The position numbers and the translations under genes were made by a program. Below the pieces are notes generated by a model that made no database searches, was not told the DNA's origin, and saw only the letters and a list, made by a program, of their open reading frames with translations. Source: Betaproteobacteria bacterium (GTDB taxonomy: Bacteria > Pseudomonadota > Gammaproteobacteria > Burkholderiales > Burkholderiaceae_C). Taken from it: a stretch of DNA of 64,000 nt. Below, one piece after another: positions 18,724 to 26,405 of the stretch. The stretch's first letter is position 1. Each line of letters starts with the position of its first letter. The stretch is from the NCBI GenBank assembly GCA_016716535.1, contig JADJWD010000002.1, positions 372,001-436,000 on the forward strand, written 5' to 3'.

Positions 18724-19656
18724 TCAGTGTCGCAGCCGCGAGCGAACCTGTTCGGCGCGTGGGATCGGCTCGACGGCGCCGTAGCCCTCGGTCGACAACG
18801 CCGCGGCCACCGCGGCGTAACGCCCGGCCTCGGCGAGCGAATCGCCGGCGATCCAGCGCGCGGCGAAGGCGCCGCCGAAGGTGTCGCCCGCGCCGGTGGC
18901 GTCGACCGGACGGCAGGGGTGCGGCTCGATGAGGTGACGCTCGTTCGCACTCGCGACGATCGCCCCCTTGTCGCCGAGCTTCAGCGCCACGACCTCGGCG
19001 CCGAGTGCCAGGCAGTGGTCGACGATCGCCTCGGGCTCCGTGAGACCGGTGATCGCCGCCACGTCGTCGTAGCTCGGCAGGCACAGGTGACACAAGCGCA
19101 TCACGTCGGTCATCACGGCGCGCGCACGCGCCAGCGGCCAGAGTTTCAAGCGCAGGTTGGTGTCGAACGACACCTTCACGCCGGCCGCCCGCGCCATCTC
19201 GATGGCGGCATAGCCGGTGTCGCAGGCCTGTGCGCTGATCGCCAGCGAGATGCCCGACAGGTGCAGCAGCTTCGCGCCTTCGATCGTCGCGCGCGGCAGC
19301 GCCGCGGGGGCCATGCGGCTGGCGGCCGAGCCTTTGCGGAAGAAGTGGAAGTGGTGGCCTCGTTCGTCGTGCGTGACGAAGTAGATGGCTGTGTAGGCCG
19401 CCGCGTCGGTGGCGACGCCGCGGTGGTCGACGCCTTCGCGGTCCCACAGCGCGCGCAACATGCGGCCATAAGAATCGTCGCCGAGCGCGCTGGCGTAGGC
19501 GACCCGCGCACCCTGCCGCGCCGCGGCGATGGCGAAGTTGCTGCTGTCGCCGCCGAAGCCTTGCAGATAGGCGCGGCCGTCCTGCTCGCCCGTCTGGTTG
19601 AACTCGACCATCGGCTCGCCGAACGAGACGATGTCGAAGCGGTCGGTGGCGCTCAT
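18724..19656 (-). CDS. PfkB-family sugar kinase, 2-keto-3-deoxygluconate kinase-like
   Basis: A 310-residue ribokinase-fold kinase. Substrate motif GGDSSNFAIAAARQGARVAY lies near residue 35, SFDTNLRLKLWP near residue 165 is typical of 2-keto-3-deoxygluconate kinases, and the ATP/anion-hole motif with catalytic Asp is DATGAGDTFGGAFAA near residue 253. It ends 111 bp before the sorbosone-type dehydrogenase start on the same strand (upstream in transcription). Periplasmic sugar oxidation plus a KDG-type kinase would fit an Entner-Doudoroff-like route for sugar acids, which is inference. Confidence 0.87.
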   Translation of the reverse strand: MSATDRFDIVSFGEPMVEFNQTGEQDGRAYLQGFGGDSSNFAIAAARQGARVAYASALGDDSYGRMLRALWDREGVDHRGVATDAAAYTAIYFVTHDERGHHFHFFRKGSAASRMAPAALPRATIEGAKLLHLSGISLAISAQACDTGYAAIEMARAAGVKVSFDTNLRLKLWPLARARAVMTDVMRLCHLCLPSYDDVAAITGLTEPEAIVDHCLALGAEVVALKLGDKGAIVASANERHLIEPHPCRPVDATGAGDTFGGAFAARWIAGDSLAEAGRYAAVAAALSTEGYGAVEPIPRAEQVRSRLRH

Positions 19657-19736
19657 GAGGGCGTGCGGTGCGCGGCGAAGGGCGGCATCCTAAGCGCGTC
19701 AGAGGACCTGCGCGGAAACGGCCGGCTGCGCCGAGG

Positions 19737-20672
19737 TCAAGCCCGCCGAATGCCGCCGATCCCCACCGCGATCCCCGCGACGATCAGCACGAACGCCAAC
19801 GCGTGATAGGCCCGCGGCCACTGGCCGAGGGCGATGCCCGACAGCAGCGCTGCGAAGAGCGGCGTCAGGTTGTTGAAGATCGACGCGAGCGCCGGCCCGC
19901 CTTCGGCCACACCCAGGCCCCAGCAGCGGTAGGCGACGATCGAGGCGCCGATGGAGACGTAGGCCAGCGCCGCCACCACCGCCCAGCTCCAGCGCACTGG
20001 CGGCGCGCCGAGAGCCTGCTCGCCGAGCGTGAAGGCGCTCGCGGCGAGGCAGCCGAAGAGCACCTGCACGAGCAGGAGGCCGGCCCAGTCCCAGCCTTCT
20101 TCGGCCGTGGGTCGCGCGTCGCCGCGCATCGACGCCGGCGGCCGCGCGAGCAGCCAGCTGTAGAAAGCCCAGCCGACGATCGCCGCCAGCATGAACAAGT
20201 CACCCGGCACGAGGCGCACTTCGGCCAGCACCGCGGGCGAGCCGCGCGAGAGCACGACGAGCACGCCGAGAAGGCCGAGCGCAGCGCCGGCCCACTGGCG
20301 GCGCCGCGGGCGCTCGCCGTAGAAGAGCGCGCCGATGGCGAGCATCCACACCGGCATGCTGGTGGCCACCAGCGTCACGTTCAGCGGCGTCGAGGTGACG
20401 AGCGCCAGGTACTGCAGCGAGTTGAACAGGCCGACGCCGAGCACGCCCAGCGCGAGCAGATACGGCCAGCGCGCCGCGACGCGCGACCACGGCGCGAAGA
20501 CGCGCCAGGCGAGCGGCAGCAACAGCACGAAGGTGATCACCCAGCGCAGCCAGTTCAGCGTCAGCGGCGGCACGTGGCCGACGAGCAAGCGGCCGACGAC
20601 CGCGTTGCCGGCCCACAGCAACGGCGGCAGCGTCAGGTAGACGACGAGCAGGGGCCGCAGCGGCGTGTGCAT
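19737..20672 (-). CDS. EamA/DMT family transporter
   Basis: A 311-residue transporter with ten hydrophobic segments. The first EamA repeat begins PPLLWAGNAVVGRLLVGHVP and contains PLNVTLVATSMPVWMLAIGA; the second has YVSIGASIVAYRCWGLGV and NNLTPLFAALLSGIALGQWP. It sits 80 bp upstream (in transcription) of the sugar kinase gene and 12 bp after the DUF2007 gene. It is unrelated in detail to the other EamA gene at 14468. Likely exporter of a small metabolite; substrate unknown. Confidence 0.9.
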   Translation of the reverse strand: MHTPLRPLLVVYLTLPPLLWAGNAVVGRLLVGHVPPLTLNWLRWVITFVLLLPLAWRVFAPWSRVAARWPYLLALGVLGVGLFNSLQYLALVTSTPLNVTLVATSMPVWMLAIGALFYGERPRRRQWAGAALGLLGVLVVLSRGSPAVLAEVRLVPGDLFMLAAIVGWAFYSWLLARPPASMRGDARPTAEEGWDWAGLLLVQVLFGCLAASAFTLGEQALGAPPVRWSWAVVAALAYVSIGASIVAYRCWGLGVAEGGPALASIFNNLTPLFAALLSGIALGQWPRAYHALAFVLIVAGIAVGIGGIRRA

Positions 20673-20684
20673 GCGCCCCGCGTC

Positions 20685-20993
20685 TCAGGGCACCGGGCAA
20701 GCCGCGCCGCAGTTCCAGCACAGGTCGAACGGGCCTTCGATCACCTCGCCGCAGCCGGGGCAGGCCCAGCGGCGTTCGGGGGCGTGCATCCAGCGATCGA
20801 ACAGTGCCTTCGCCTCGGCGTGGAGGCTGTCATCGTCGAGCCAGACCTCGGGCAAAGCCTGGTCGGGCGGGATCTCGCCGGCGATGCCGCAGGCGTGCGC
20901 GCGCAGCACGCGCGCTGCGAAGCCGGCCGCGCTGAGCTGGTCGGCCCACAGCGTGGCGAGCGCGAGGTTGGGAGCTTGCAGGAGACGTTTCAT
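20685..20993 (-). CDS. DUF2007-like small protein with zinc ribbon
   Basis: A 102-residue protein. The N-terminal half resembles DUF2007 (putative signal-transducing) proteins: APNLALATLWADQLSAAGF, then a hydrophilic strand PEVWLDDDSLHAEAKALF. The C-terminal 30 residues form a likely zinc ribbon with CPGC and CWNC pairs spaced 14 residues apart. It starts 26 bp from the divergent DUF2784 gene and is followed after 12 bp by the EamA transporter. Function unknown. Confidence 0.8.
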   Translation of the reverse strand: MKRLLQAPNLALATLWADQLSAAGFAARVLRAHACGIAGEIPPDQALPEVWLDDDSLHAEAKALFDRWMHAPERRWACPGCGEVIEGPFDLCWNCGAACPVP

Positions 20994-21019
20994 CGGCGTT
21001 GCGGCACCATGTTGCCATC

Positions 21020-21424
21020 ATGCTGCACGCTTGGGCTGCCGACGCGGTGCTCGTGGCGCACGCGCTTTTCATCGCCTGGGTCGCGGCGGGCGCGCTGGCG
21101 GTGCTGCGCTGGCCGTGGCTCATGTGGCTGCATCTGCCGGCCGCGGCGTGGGGCGCGTGGATCGAGTTCAGCGGGGGCTTGTGCCCGCTGACGCCGCTGG
21201 AGTGGCGGCTGCGTGCGCTGGCCGGCGAGGCGGCGCCGGGCGCCGGCCGCGGCTTCATCGAGCACTACCTGACCGCGGCGATCTACCCCGAGGGGCTGAC
21301 GCGCGGCGCGCAGTTCGCGATCGGGCTCGCGGTGGTGCTCGTCAACGCGGCGCTGTACGTGTGGGTCTGGCGGCGCTGGCGAGAACGGCGCGAACGGCGC
21401 GAGCGGAGCCGCACCTCCTGCTAA
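21020..21424 (+). CDS. DUF2784 family membrane protein
   Basis: A 134-residue protein with four hydrophobic segments and the DUF2784 core: VLVAHALFIAWVAAG, WLHLPAAAWGAWIEFSGGLC, PLTPLEWRLR and FIEHYLTAAIYPEGLT. I use the ATG at 21020; a TTG at 20999 would add seven residues. An Arg/Glu-rich tail follows the last helix. The function of the family is unknown. It is divergent from the DUF2007 gene and is followed 46 bp later by a quinone oxidoreductase gene. Confidence 0.88.
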   Translation: MLHAWAADAVLVAHALFIAWVAAGALAVLRWPWLMWLHLPAAAWGAWIEFSGGLCPLTPLEWRLRALAGEAAPGAGRGFIEHYLTAAIYPEGLTRGAQFAIGLAVVLVNAALYVWVWRRWRERRERRERSRTSC

Positions 21425-21470
21425 CCTCGCCGCCGCTTCATCCCACCCACGCACGAGGAGACTTCAAACC

Positions 21471-22457
21471 ATGTCCGTCAAAGCGATCCAGATCCGCGCC
21501 CACGGCGGCGCCGAGCAGATGCAGCTCGTCGATGTCGAGGTCGGCGCGCCCGGCCCGGGCGAGATCCGCATCCGGCATCACGCCTGCGGCCTGAATTTCA
21601 TCGATGTCTACCAGCGCACGGGCCTGTATCAGCTGACGCTGCCGCATACGTTGGGCATGGAAGGCGCCGGCGTCGTCGAGGCGGTGGGCGAGGGCGTCAC
21701 GCACCTGAAGGTGGGCGATCGCGCCGCCTACGCGAGCAACCCGCCGGGCAGCTACAGCGAGGCGCGCGTGATGCCGGCCAAGACGGTGGTCAAGCTGCCC
21801 GACGGCATCGCCTTCGACACCGCGGCCGGCATGATGCTGAAGGGCCTGACGGCGCAGTACCTGCTGAAGAAGACGCTGCCGGCCGAGGGGCTGCAAAAGG
21901 GCGACCACATCCTCTTCCACGCCGCGGCCGGTGGCGTGGGCCTCATCGCCTGCCAGTGGGCGCGCGCGCTCGGCCTGCAGCTGATCGGCACGGCCGGCGG
22001 GCCGGCCAAGTGCGCGCTCGCCAAGGAGCACGGCGCCGCGCACGTCATCGACTACACGAAGGAAGACTTCGTCGCCCGCGTCAAGGAGATCACCGGCGGC
22101 AAGGGCGTGAAGGTCGTCTACGACTCGATCGGCAAGGACACCTTCGAGGGCAGCCTGAACTGCCTGCGCCCGTTCGGCCTGCTCGCGAGCTTCGGCAATG
22201 CGTCAGGGCCGGTGCCGCCGTTCGCGCCGGGGATCCTCGGGCCGAAGGGCTCGCTGTACCTGACGCGGGCGACGCTGTTCACGCACATCGCCACGCGCGA
22301 GGCGACGCAGGCGATGGCCGATGACCTCTTTGCAGTGGTGCAAAGCGGCGCGGTGAAGATCCGCATCGACCAGCGTTATCCGCTGGCCGAGGTGGCGCAG
22401 GCGCACCGCGATCTCGAGGCGCGCAAGACGACGGGCAGTACGGTGCTGATGCCGTGA
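21471..22457 (+). CDS. Zinc-free NADPH:quinone oxidoreductase (MDR superfamily)
   Basis: A 328-residue quinone oxidoreductase of the zeta-crystallin/QorA type. N-terminal GroES-like domain contains the RHHACGLNFIDVYQRTGLY block, and the NADPH-binding loop is FHAAAGGVGLIACQWARALG (about residues 149-168). No zinc-binding Cys/His set is present. It likely reduces quinones or reactive enones by one or two electrons in the cytosol. A good RBS (GAGGAGA) precedes the ATG. A strong hairpin follows at 22465-22490. Confidence 0.93.
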   Translation: MSVKAIQIRAHGGAEQMQLVDVEVGAPGPGEIRIRHHACGLNFIDVYQRTGLYQLTLPHTLGMEGAGVVEAVGEGVTHLKVGDRAAYASNPPGSYSEARVMPAKTVVKLPDGIAFDTAAGMMLKGLTAQYLLKKTLPAEGLQKGDHILFHAAAGGVGLIACQWARALGLQLIGTAGGPAKCALAKEHGAAHVIDYTKEDFVARVKEITGGKGVKVVYDSIGKDTFEGSLNCLRPFGLLASFGNASGPVPPFAPGILGPKGSLYLTRATLFTHIATREATQAMADDLFAVVQSGAVKIRIDQRYPLAEVAQAHRDLEARKTTGSTVLMP

Positions 22458-22464
22458 GGCTTCT

Positions 22465-22490
22465 CCCTCTCCCGCCCGGGCGGGAGAGGG
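22465..22490. terminator. Bidirectional hairpin between convergent genes
   Basis: A perfect 26-bp palindrome (CCCTCTCCCGCCC and its reverse complement, no spacer) starts 7 bp after the quinone oxidoreductase stop and ends 13 bp before the convergent DUF6351 gene stop. Position and symmetry suit termination of both transcripts. There is no long T-run on either side. Confidence 0.75.
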
Positions 22491-22503
22491 TGCAACTACA
22501 CGA

Positions 22504-25008
22504 CTACCGCCACCACCACGGCCGCGCCTGATCAGGCCGGCTGTAGTCGCACACCCCTTCAGGGAAGATCGTGCGCAGCTTGGCCAGTTGCGCCGCGTCG
22601 GGCTGCCAGGGCGCATAGGTGCCGTCGGCCGCGGCTTCGTCGACCGGCTTCAGCGCGCAGCGGTAGACGCCGCCTTGCAGCGGCGCACCGGCGACGATGC
22701 GCGAGGTGCCGTAGAGCGGGAACTCCGCGGTGCACGCGCCCGCTGCGCCGCCGTCGAGGATGCCCCCCCACACGCCCGCGCCGGCGTGCAGGCGCTGGCC
22801 GGTCTTGTCGTAGCAGGCATCCACCGCGCCCGCGGGCTTGTTGCCGGCGACGCCTGCGCGCGGGTTGGCGCGCAGGTTCATCAACCACTGGTCCATTACG
22901 GCCAGCGCTTCGAGCGTCTGGCTCGCCTTCGTCTCGCCGGGGCGCGTGTCGGTGAACCAGATGACCATGTTGTCGCTGTCGCCCATGCGCTGCTGCACGC
23001 GCTTGCGTACCGCGAACGACTGGTGCGCGTTGTGCATGTCGAGCTCGCGCTCCATGTACTGGCGGTGGTCGATCGCCGGCACGTCGAGCCGGCCGCCGAA
23101 GACGTGGCCGCTCGTGTACGCGGCGCGCTGCGCCGAGAGGTCGCCGCGCGTGCGCGGCGCCGGCAGGTCGGCCGAGGGCGCGAGGTTCATGTTGCGCCGG
23201 CTCCAGGGGTCGAAGTAGCCGTTTTCGGTGAGCGCGCGGTTGATCTCGGCCGCCGTCGTGCCGAAGAACGGGAAGCCCTCCTGCACCATCTGGCTCGGGT
23301 GCTTCCAGCCGCCGACCTTCCAGTTCAGGTCGATGAACTCCGCCGGCGTGATGCGGCCGGCCTTCAGCGACGCCAGGCCGTACTGCACGCCGACGTTGTC
23401 CCACGTCGGCCGCGCGGCGCCGCTGGCGTCGACGCCGTAGATGTTGCGCAGGTCGTCGTAGTGCGTCCAGCGGATCGCCGCGATGTCGGCGGCCGGCTCG
23501 TAGAGCTGCTGGTTCGACGCCTGGCCATAGAGCGGGTTCATCGCCAGCGGCGTCAACCCGCGCCAGCCCGGGATGCACTCGGTGGAACCGGGCGCGGTGC
23601 TGTAGCCGAGCGCCTGCTTCAGCGGCGCGAGCGCATCGTTGACACGCGCGAAGCCTTCCTCGGCGTTGAAGCCGACGAGCCAGGTGCGGTTCTTCGTGAC
23701 GCGCCACTTCGCGTTCGTGCGGTCGGTGGCGTCCATGTAGTGCTCGAGCAGCTCGCAGTCGCCGACGTGGATCGTCTGCGTCACCATGTCGGGGTAGCTC
23801 TGCACCGGCAGCAGGCCGTCGAGCACGCCCGGCTGGTTCTGCGCGATCAGGTACTGCTGGATCGCGCCGCCCGAGCCGCCGAGGCCCACGGTGTACGTCG
23901 GCACGCCGTAGCGCTCGATGAAGCGCTCCTTGGTCATCATGGCCGTCTCGCCGGCGAGCGTCATGTTGTAGTGCGTGCCGGTGTTGTTGCCGCTGGAGTG
24001 CGCAATCGCGTAGCCCTGGCGCAGGATGTCGGCGTTCAGCGAGCCGCCGTGCACGCTGCCCTGGCTGTGGCCGACCGCGACGCCGCCCTGGAACCAGTAC
24101 AGCAGCTTGCCGTTCCACAGGCTCAGGTCGGGTGCGGCGGCGTTTTCGCCGCGCGACGCCAGCATCGCGAAGCTGTAGAGGAAGCGGTTGATCGAGCCGA
24201 CCTCGCGGCGTACGACGAAGTCCACCGTGCGGCCGTCGGCAAGCGTCACCGTGCTCATGTTGGCCGGGCGGCCGCCGTCGGCGGGCAGCGCCTCGAAGGC
24301 GCCGCCGGTCGTGAAGTAGAGGTAGCTGACACTCGTCTGCACCGAGCAGTTGCGGCTGTAGCCGACCGTGTTGCCGGCGGCGTCGAGGACGCGGTGGCCG
24401 GGCGGCGTGGCCGAGTCGGCGATCGGCTGCTGGCCGACGGCGCCTTGGGTCGTCGTGCAGACGAAGGGCGTCTGCTGCGGGCCGCTGAACATCGGCCCGG
24501 TGATCGGCCAGTTGACGAGCGCGATCGCGTCGCGCGTGCCGGCGTTGCGGTGCCGCACCTCGAGCCAGTTGAGGCCGTCGCGCAGGCCGGTGATCACGCC
24601 TTCGAGGCGGTCGCCCTGGGCTTGCAGCGTGGCACGCGAGCGGCGGCCGTTCAGCCAGAGTTCGAGCTTCGAATGCTGCCCGGCCGCGGCGCGCACCTCG
24701 ATGCGCGCGTCGCCGCCGGAGACCCACAGCGGCGAGCTGGACAACACGCCGAGCTGCACCTTGGCGGCGTGCGCGGGGACTCCGCGGCCGTCCCTATCGC
24801 CCTTGTCGCCGCCCTTGTCGCCGCCCTTGTCGCTTCTCTCGGCGATGTCCGCCTCGGCGGTGACGGCGGCGGCCGGGGCCGCTTCTGTCGGTACCTCACC
24901 GCCGCCGCAGGCGGCCAGCGCCAGCGCGGCAGCCACCGCGATCGACCAGCACAGCGCGCGCCCGACACCGCGAACGACGCGCAGGTTGTCCCCCACCGTA
25001 ACGGCCAT
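22504..25008 (-). CDS. DUF6351 family secreted lipoprotein (alpha/beta-hydrolase-like)
   Basis: An 834-residue exported protein. The N-terminus has a signal with lipobox LALAAC (Cys about residue 31), then a linker with three DKGG repeats. Central motifs suggest an alpha/beta hydrolase of the tannase/feruloyl-esterase type: a nucleophile-elbow-like TVGLGGSGGAIQQYL (about residue 385), acidic loops and a late DMHNAHQSF histidine region. The architecture matches the uncharacterised DUF6351 proteins found in polymer-degrading proteobacteria and actinobacteria. The start at 25008 is supported by a GGAGGGG ribosome site and gives a proper lipoprotein signal. A 109-bp gap separates it from ppiC. 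Substrate unknown; an ester or polymer is a guess. Confidence 0.82.
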   Translation of the reverse strand: MAVTVGDNLRVVRGVGRALCWSIAVAAALALAACGGGEVPTEAAPAAAVTAEADIAERSDKGGDKGGDKGDRDGRGVPAHAAKVQLGVLSSSPLWVSGGDARIEVRAAAGQHSKLELWLNGRRSRATLQAQGDRLEGVITGLRDGLNWLEVRHRNAGTRDAIALVNWPITGPMFSGPQQTPFVCTTTQGAVGQQPIADSATPPGHRVLDAAGNTVGYSRNCSVQTSVSYLYFTTGGAFEALPADGGRPANMSTVTLADGRTVDFVVRREVGSINRFLYSFAMLASRGENAAAPDLSLWNGKLLYWFQGGVAVGHSQGSVHGGSLNADILRQGYAIAHSSGNNTGTHYNMTLAGETAMMTKERFIERYGVPTYTVGLGGSGGAIQQYLIAQNQPGVLDGLLPVQSYPDMVTQTIHVGDCELLEHYMDATDRTNAKWRVTKNRTWLVGFNAEEGFARVNDALAPLKQALGYSTAPGSTECIPGWRGLTPLAMNPLYGQASNQQLYEPAADIAAIRWTHYDDLRNIYGVDASGAARPTWDNVGVQYGLASLKAGRITPAEFIDLNWKVGGWKHPSQMVQEGFPFFGTTAAEINRALTENGYFDPWSRRNMNLAPSADLPAPRTRGDLSAQRAAYTSGHVFGGRLDVPAIDHRQYMERELDMHNAHQSFAVRKRVQQRMGDSDNMVIWFTDTRPGETKASQTLEALAVMDQWLMNLRANPRAGVAGNKPAGAVDACYDKTGQRLHAGAGVWGGILDGGAAGACTAEFPLYGTSRIVAGAPLQGGVYRCALKPVDEAAADGTYAPWQPDAAQLAKLRTIFPEGVCDYSRPDQARPWWWR

Positions 25009-25117
25009 GACGGGTCCCCTCCAACTCGAAGGGGGCCACGCTAGGCCGGCGCGGCCGGCCGCACCACCGGGGAAACCTTGCCACCCGATTGCGGGGGCGT
25101 GGCCGGCCGGCAACGAA

Positions 25118-25939
25118 TCAGTTGCCGCCGAACTTGTAGTCGGTCTTCGCCTTGGCGCGCAGCTCTTCCTGAAAGGCTTGCAGCTTCACCTGCTCGAGGC
25201 GCTGCTTGATCTGGCCCTTCACATCCTCGAAGGGGGGGAACGGCGCTTCGCGCGTTTCTTCGAGCTTGATGATGTGGAAGCCGAACTGGCTCTTCACCGG
25301 CGCTTCGGTCATCTCGCCGGGCTTCAGCGCCGTGAGCGCCTTGCCGAACTCGGGCACGTAGCTGTCGGGCTTGGCGAAGTCGAGGTCGCCGCCCTTCTCG
25401 CCGGAGCCGGTGTCCTTGCTGTGCTTCTTGGCCAGTTCATCGAATTTGCCGCCGGCCTTGATCTGCTTGATCAGCGACACCGCTTCCTCTTCCTTCTCGA
25501 CGAGGATGTGGCGGGCGCGGTACTCGGTGCCGCTGGCCTGGGCCTTGAACTTGTTGTATTCGGCCATCGCGGCCTCGTCGGTGACCGGATTCTTCTTGCG
25601 GTAGTCCTCGAAGAGCTCGCGGATCAGGATGCTCTGGCGCGCGAGTTCCATTTGCTCGCGGTAGTCGGCGCTGGCGGCGAGGCCCAGGCGCGTGGCCTCC
25701 TGCGCGAAGATCTCGCGCAGCACGACCTGGTCGCGCGCCTGCTGCATGACCTCGGGGCCGACCTGCTGGCCGGCGCGCTGTGCCTGCTTGACCAGCGCAT
25801 CGAGCCGCGCCTTGGGCACCGGCTTGCCGTTGACGATGGCCAGGTTCTGCGCCTGCGCGGCCACGGGCGTGAGCGTGGCGACAACGGCGATGACAGCGGC
25901 GCCCACGAGGGTGCGCACGGCGGGCAGGGTGTGCTTCAT
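25118..25939 (-). CDS. Periplasmic parvulin-type peptidyl-prolyl isomerase
   Basis: A 273-residue exported PpiC/PrsA-like foldase. The signal peptide ends near AAQAQ (residues 27-31), a SurA_N-type helical region follows (NGKPVPKARLDALVKQAQ, then EIFAQEATRLGL), and the parvulin domain lies at about 140-235 (YRARHILVEKEEEA, SGEKGGDLDF, VKSQFGFHIIKLEE). It assists folding of secreted or outer-membrane proteins. The gene lies 150 bp after bolA on the same strand, the bolA-ppiC order common in Burkholderiales. Confidence 0.93.
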   Translation of the reverse strand: MKHTLPAVRTLVGAAVIAVVATLTPVAAQAQNLAIVNGKPVPKARLDALVKQAQRAGQQVGPEVMQQARDQVVLREIFAQEATRLGLAASADYREQMELARQSILIRELFEDYRKKNPVTDEAAMAEYNKFKAQASGTEYRARHILVEKEEEAVSLIKQIKAGGKFDELAKKHSKDTGSGEKGGDLDFAKPDSYVPEFGKALTALKPGEMTEAPVKSQFGFHIIKLEETREAPFPPFEDVKGQIKQRLEQVKLQAFQEELRAKAKTDYKFGGN

Positions 25940-26089
25940 GGAGGGGTTCGAGCGGGTGGCGGCGATAAACCTGCGGGGCCGCGCGCAAGGGCGCGGTCGG
26001 CGGGAGAAAACTGCAGGGGGAAACGGGAGGAGCTGGCGCGGCGGCTGGATCGGGCTGGGCATCCGGCGCGCCCGCGCTCCTCTTGGTCT

Positions 26090-26365
26090 TCAGCGCGCTG
26101 CGGCGGGCGGCTCGCCCGGCGCCTGGGCCTCGATGGCCAGCGCATGGATGCGCTGCGAGCCCAGCGGGCCGAGGGCATCATACACGAGGCGATGTCGCGC
26201 CACCCTCGTGAGACCGGCGAAGCGCGGGCTCGTGATGCGCACGGTGAAGTGCCCGCCTTCGCGCGCGCCGGCGTGGCCGATGTGCTTGTGGCCGTCGTCC
26301 TCGACGACGAGTTGTGTGGGCTCGAGCGCCGCGCGCAGGCGGGCGTCGATGTCGTTGGCGTTCAT
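26090..26365 (-). CDS. bolA: BolA family protein
   Basis: A 91-residue BolA-like protein with the class II KH-like core: DDGHKHIGHAGAREGGHFTV and SPRFAGLTRVARHRLVYDAL at about residues 23-66. The conserved His in the RVARHRLVY helix can ligate an Fe-S cluster with monothiol glutaredoxins in characterised members. It starts 40 bp after selO stops and precedes ppiC on the same strand. Which BolA subgroup it belongs to cannot be decided by eye. Confidence 0.9.
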   Translation of the reverse strand: MNANDIDARLRAALEPTQLVVEDDGHKHIGHAGAREGGHFTVRITSPRFAGLTRVARHRLVYDALGPLGSQRIHALAIEAQAPGEPPAAAR

Positions 26366-26405
26366 GGTCGGTCCGAAGAAATGGAAGCGGGCGGATTGTG
26401 GGCGC

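Noticed and set aside
24790..24840. Short tandem repeats resembling a CRISPR-like array
   Set aside because: They are codon repeats for DKGG in the lipoprotein linker, only 12 bp long with no spacers.
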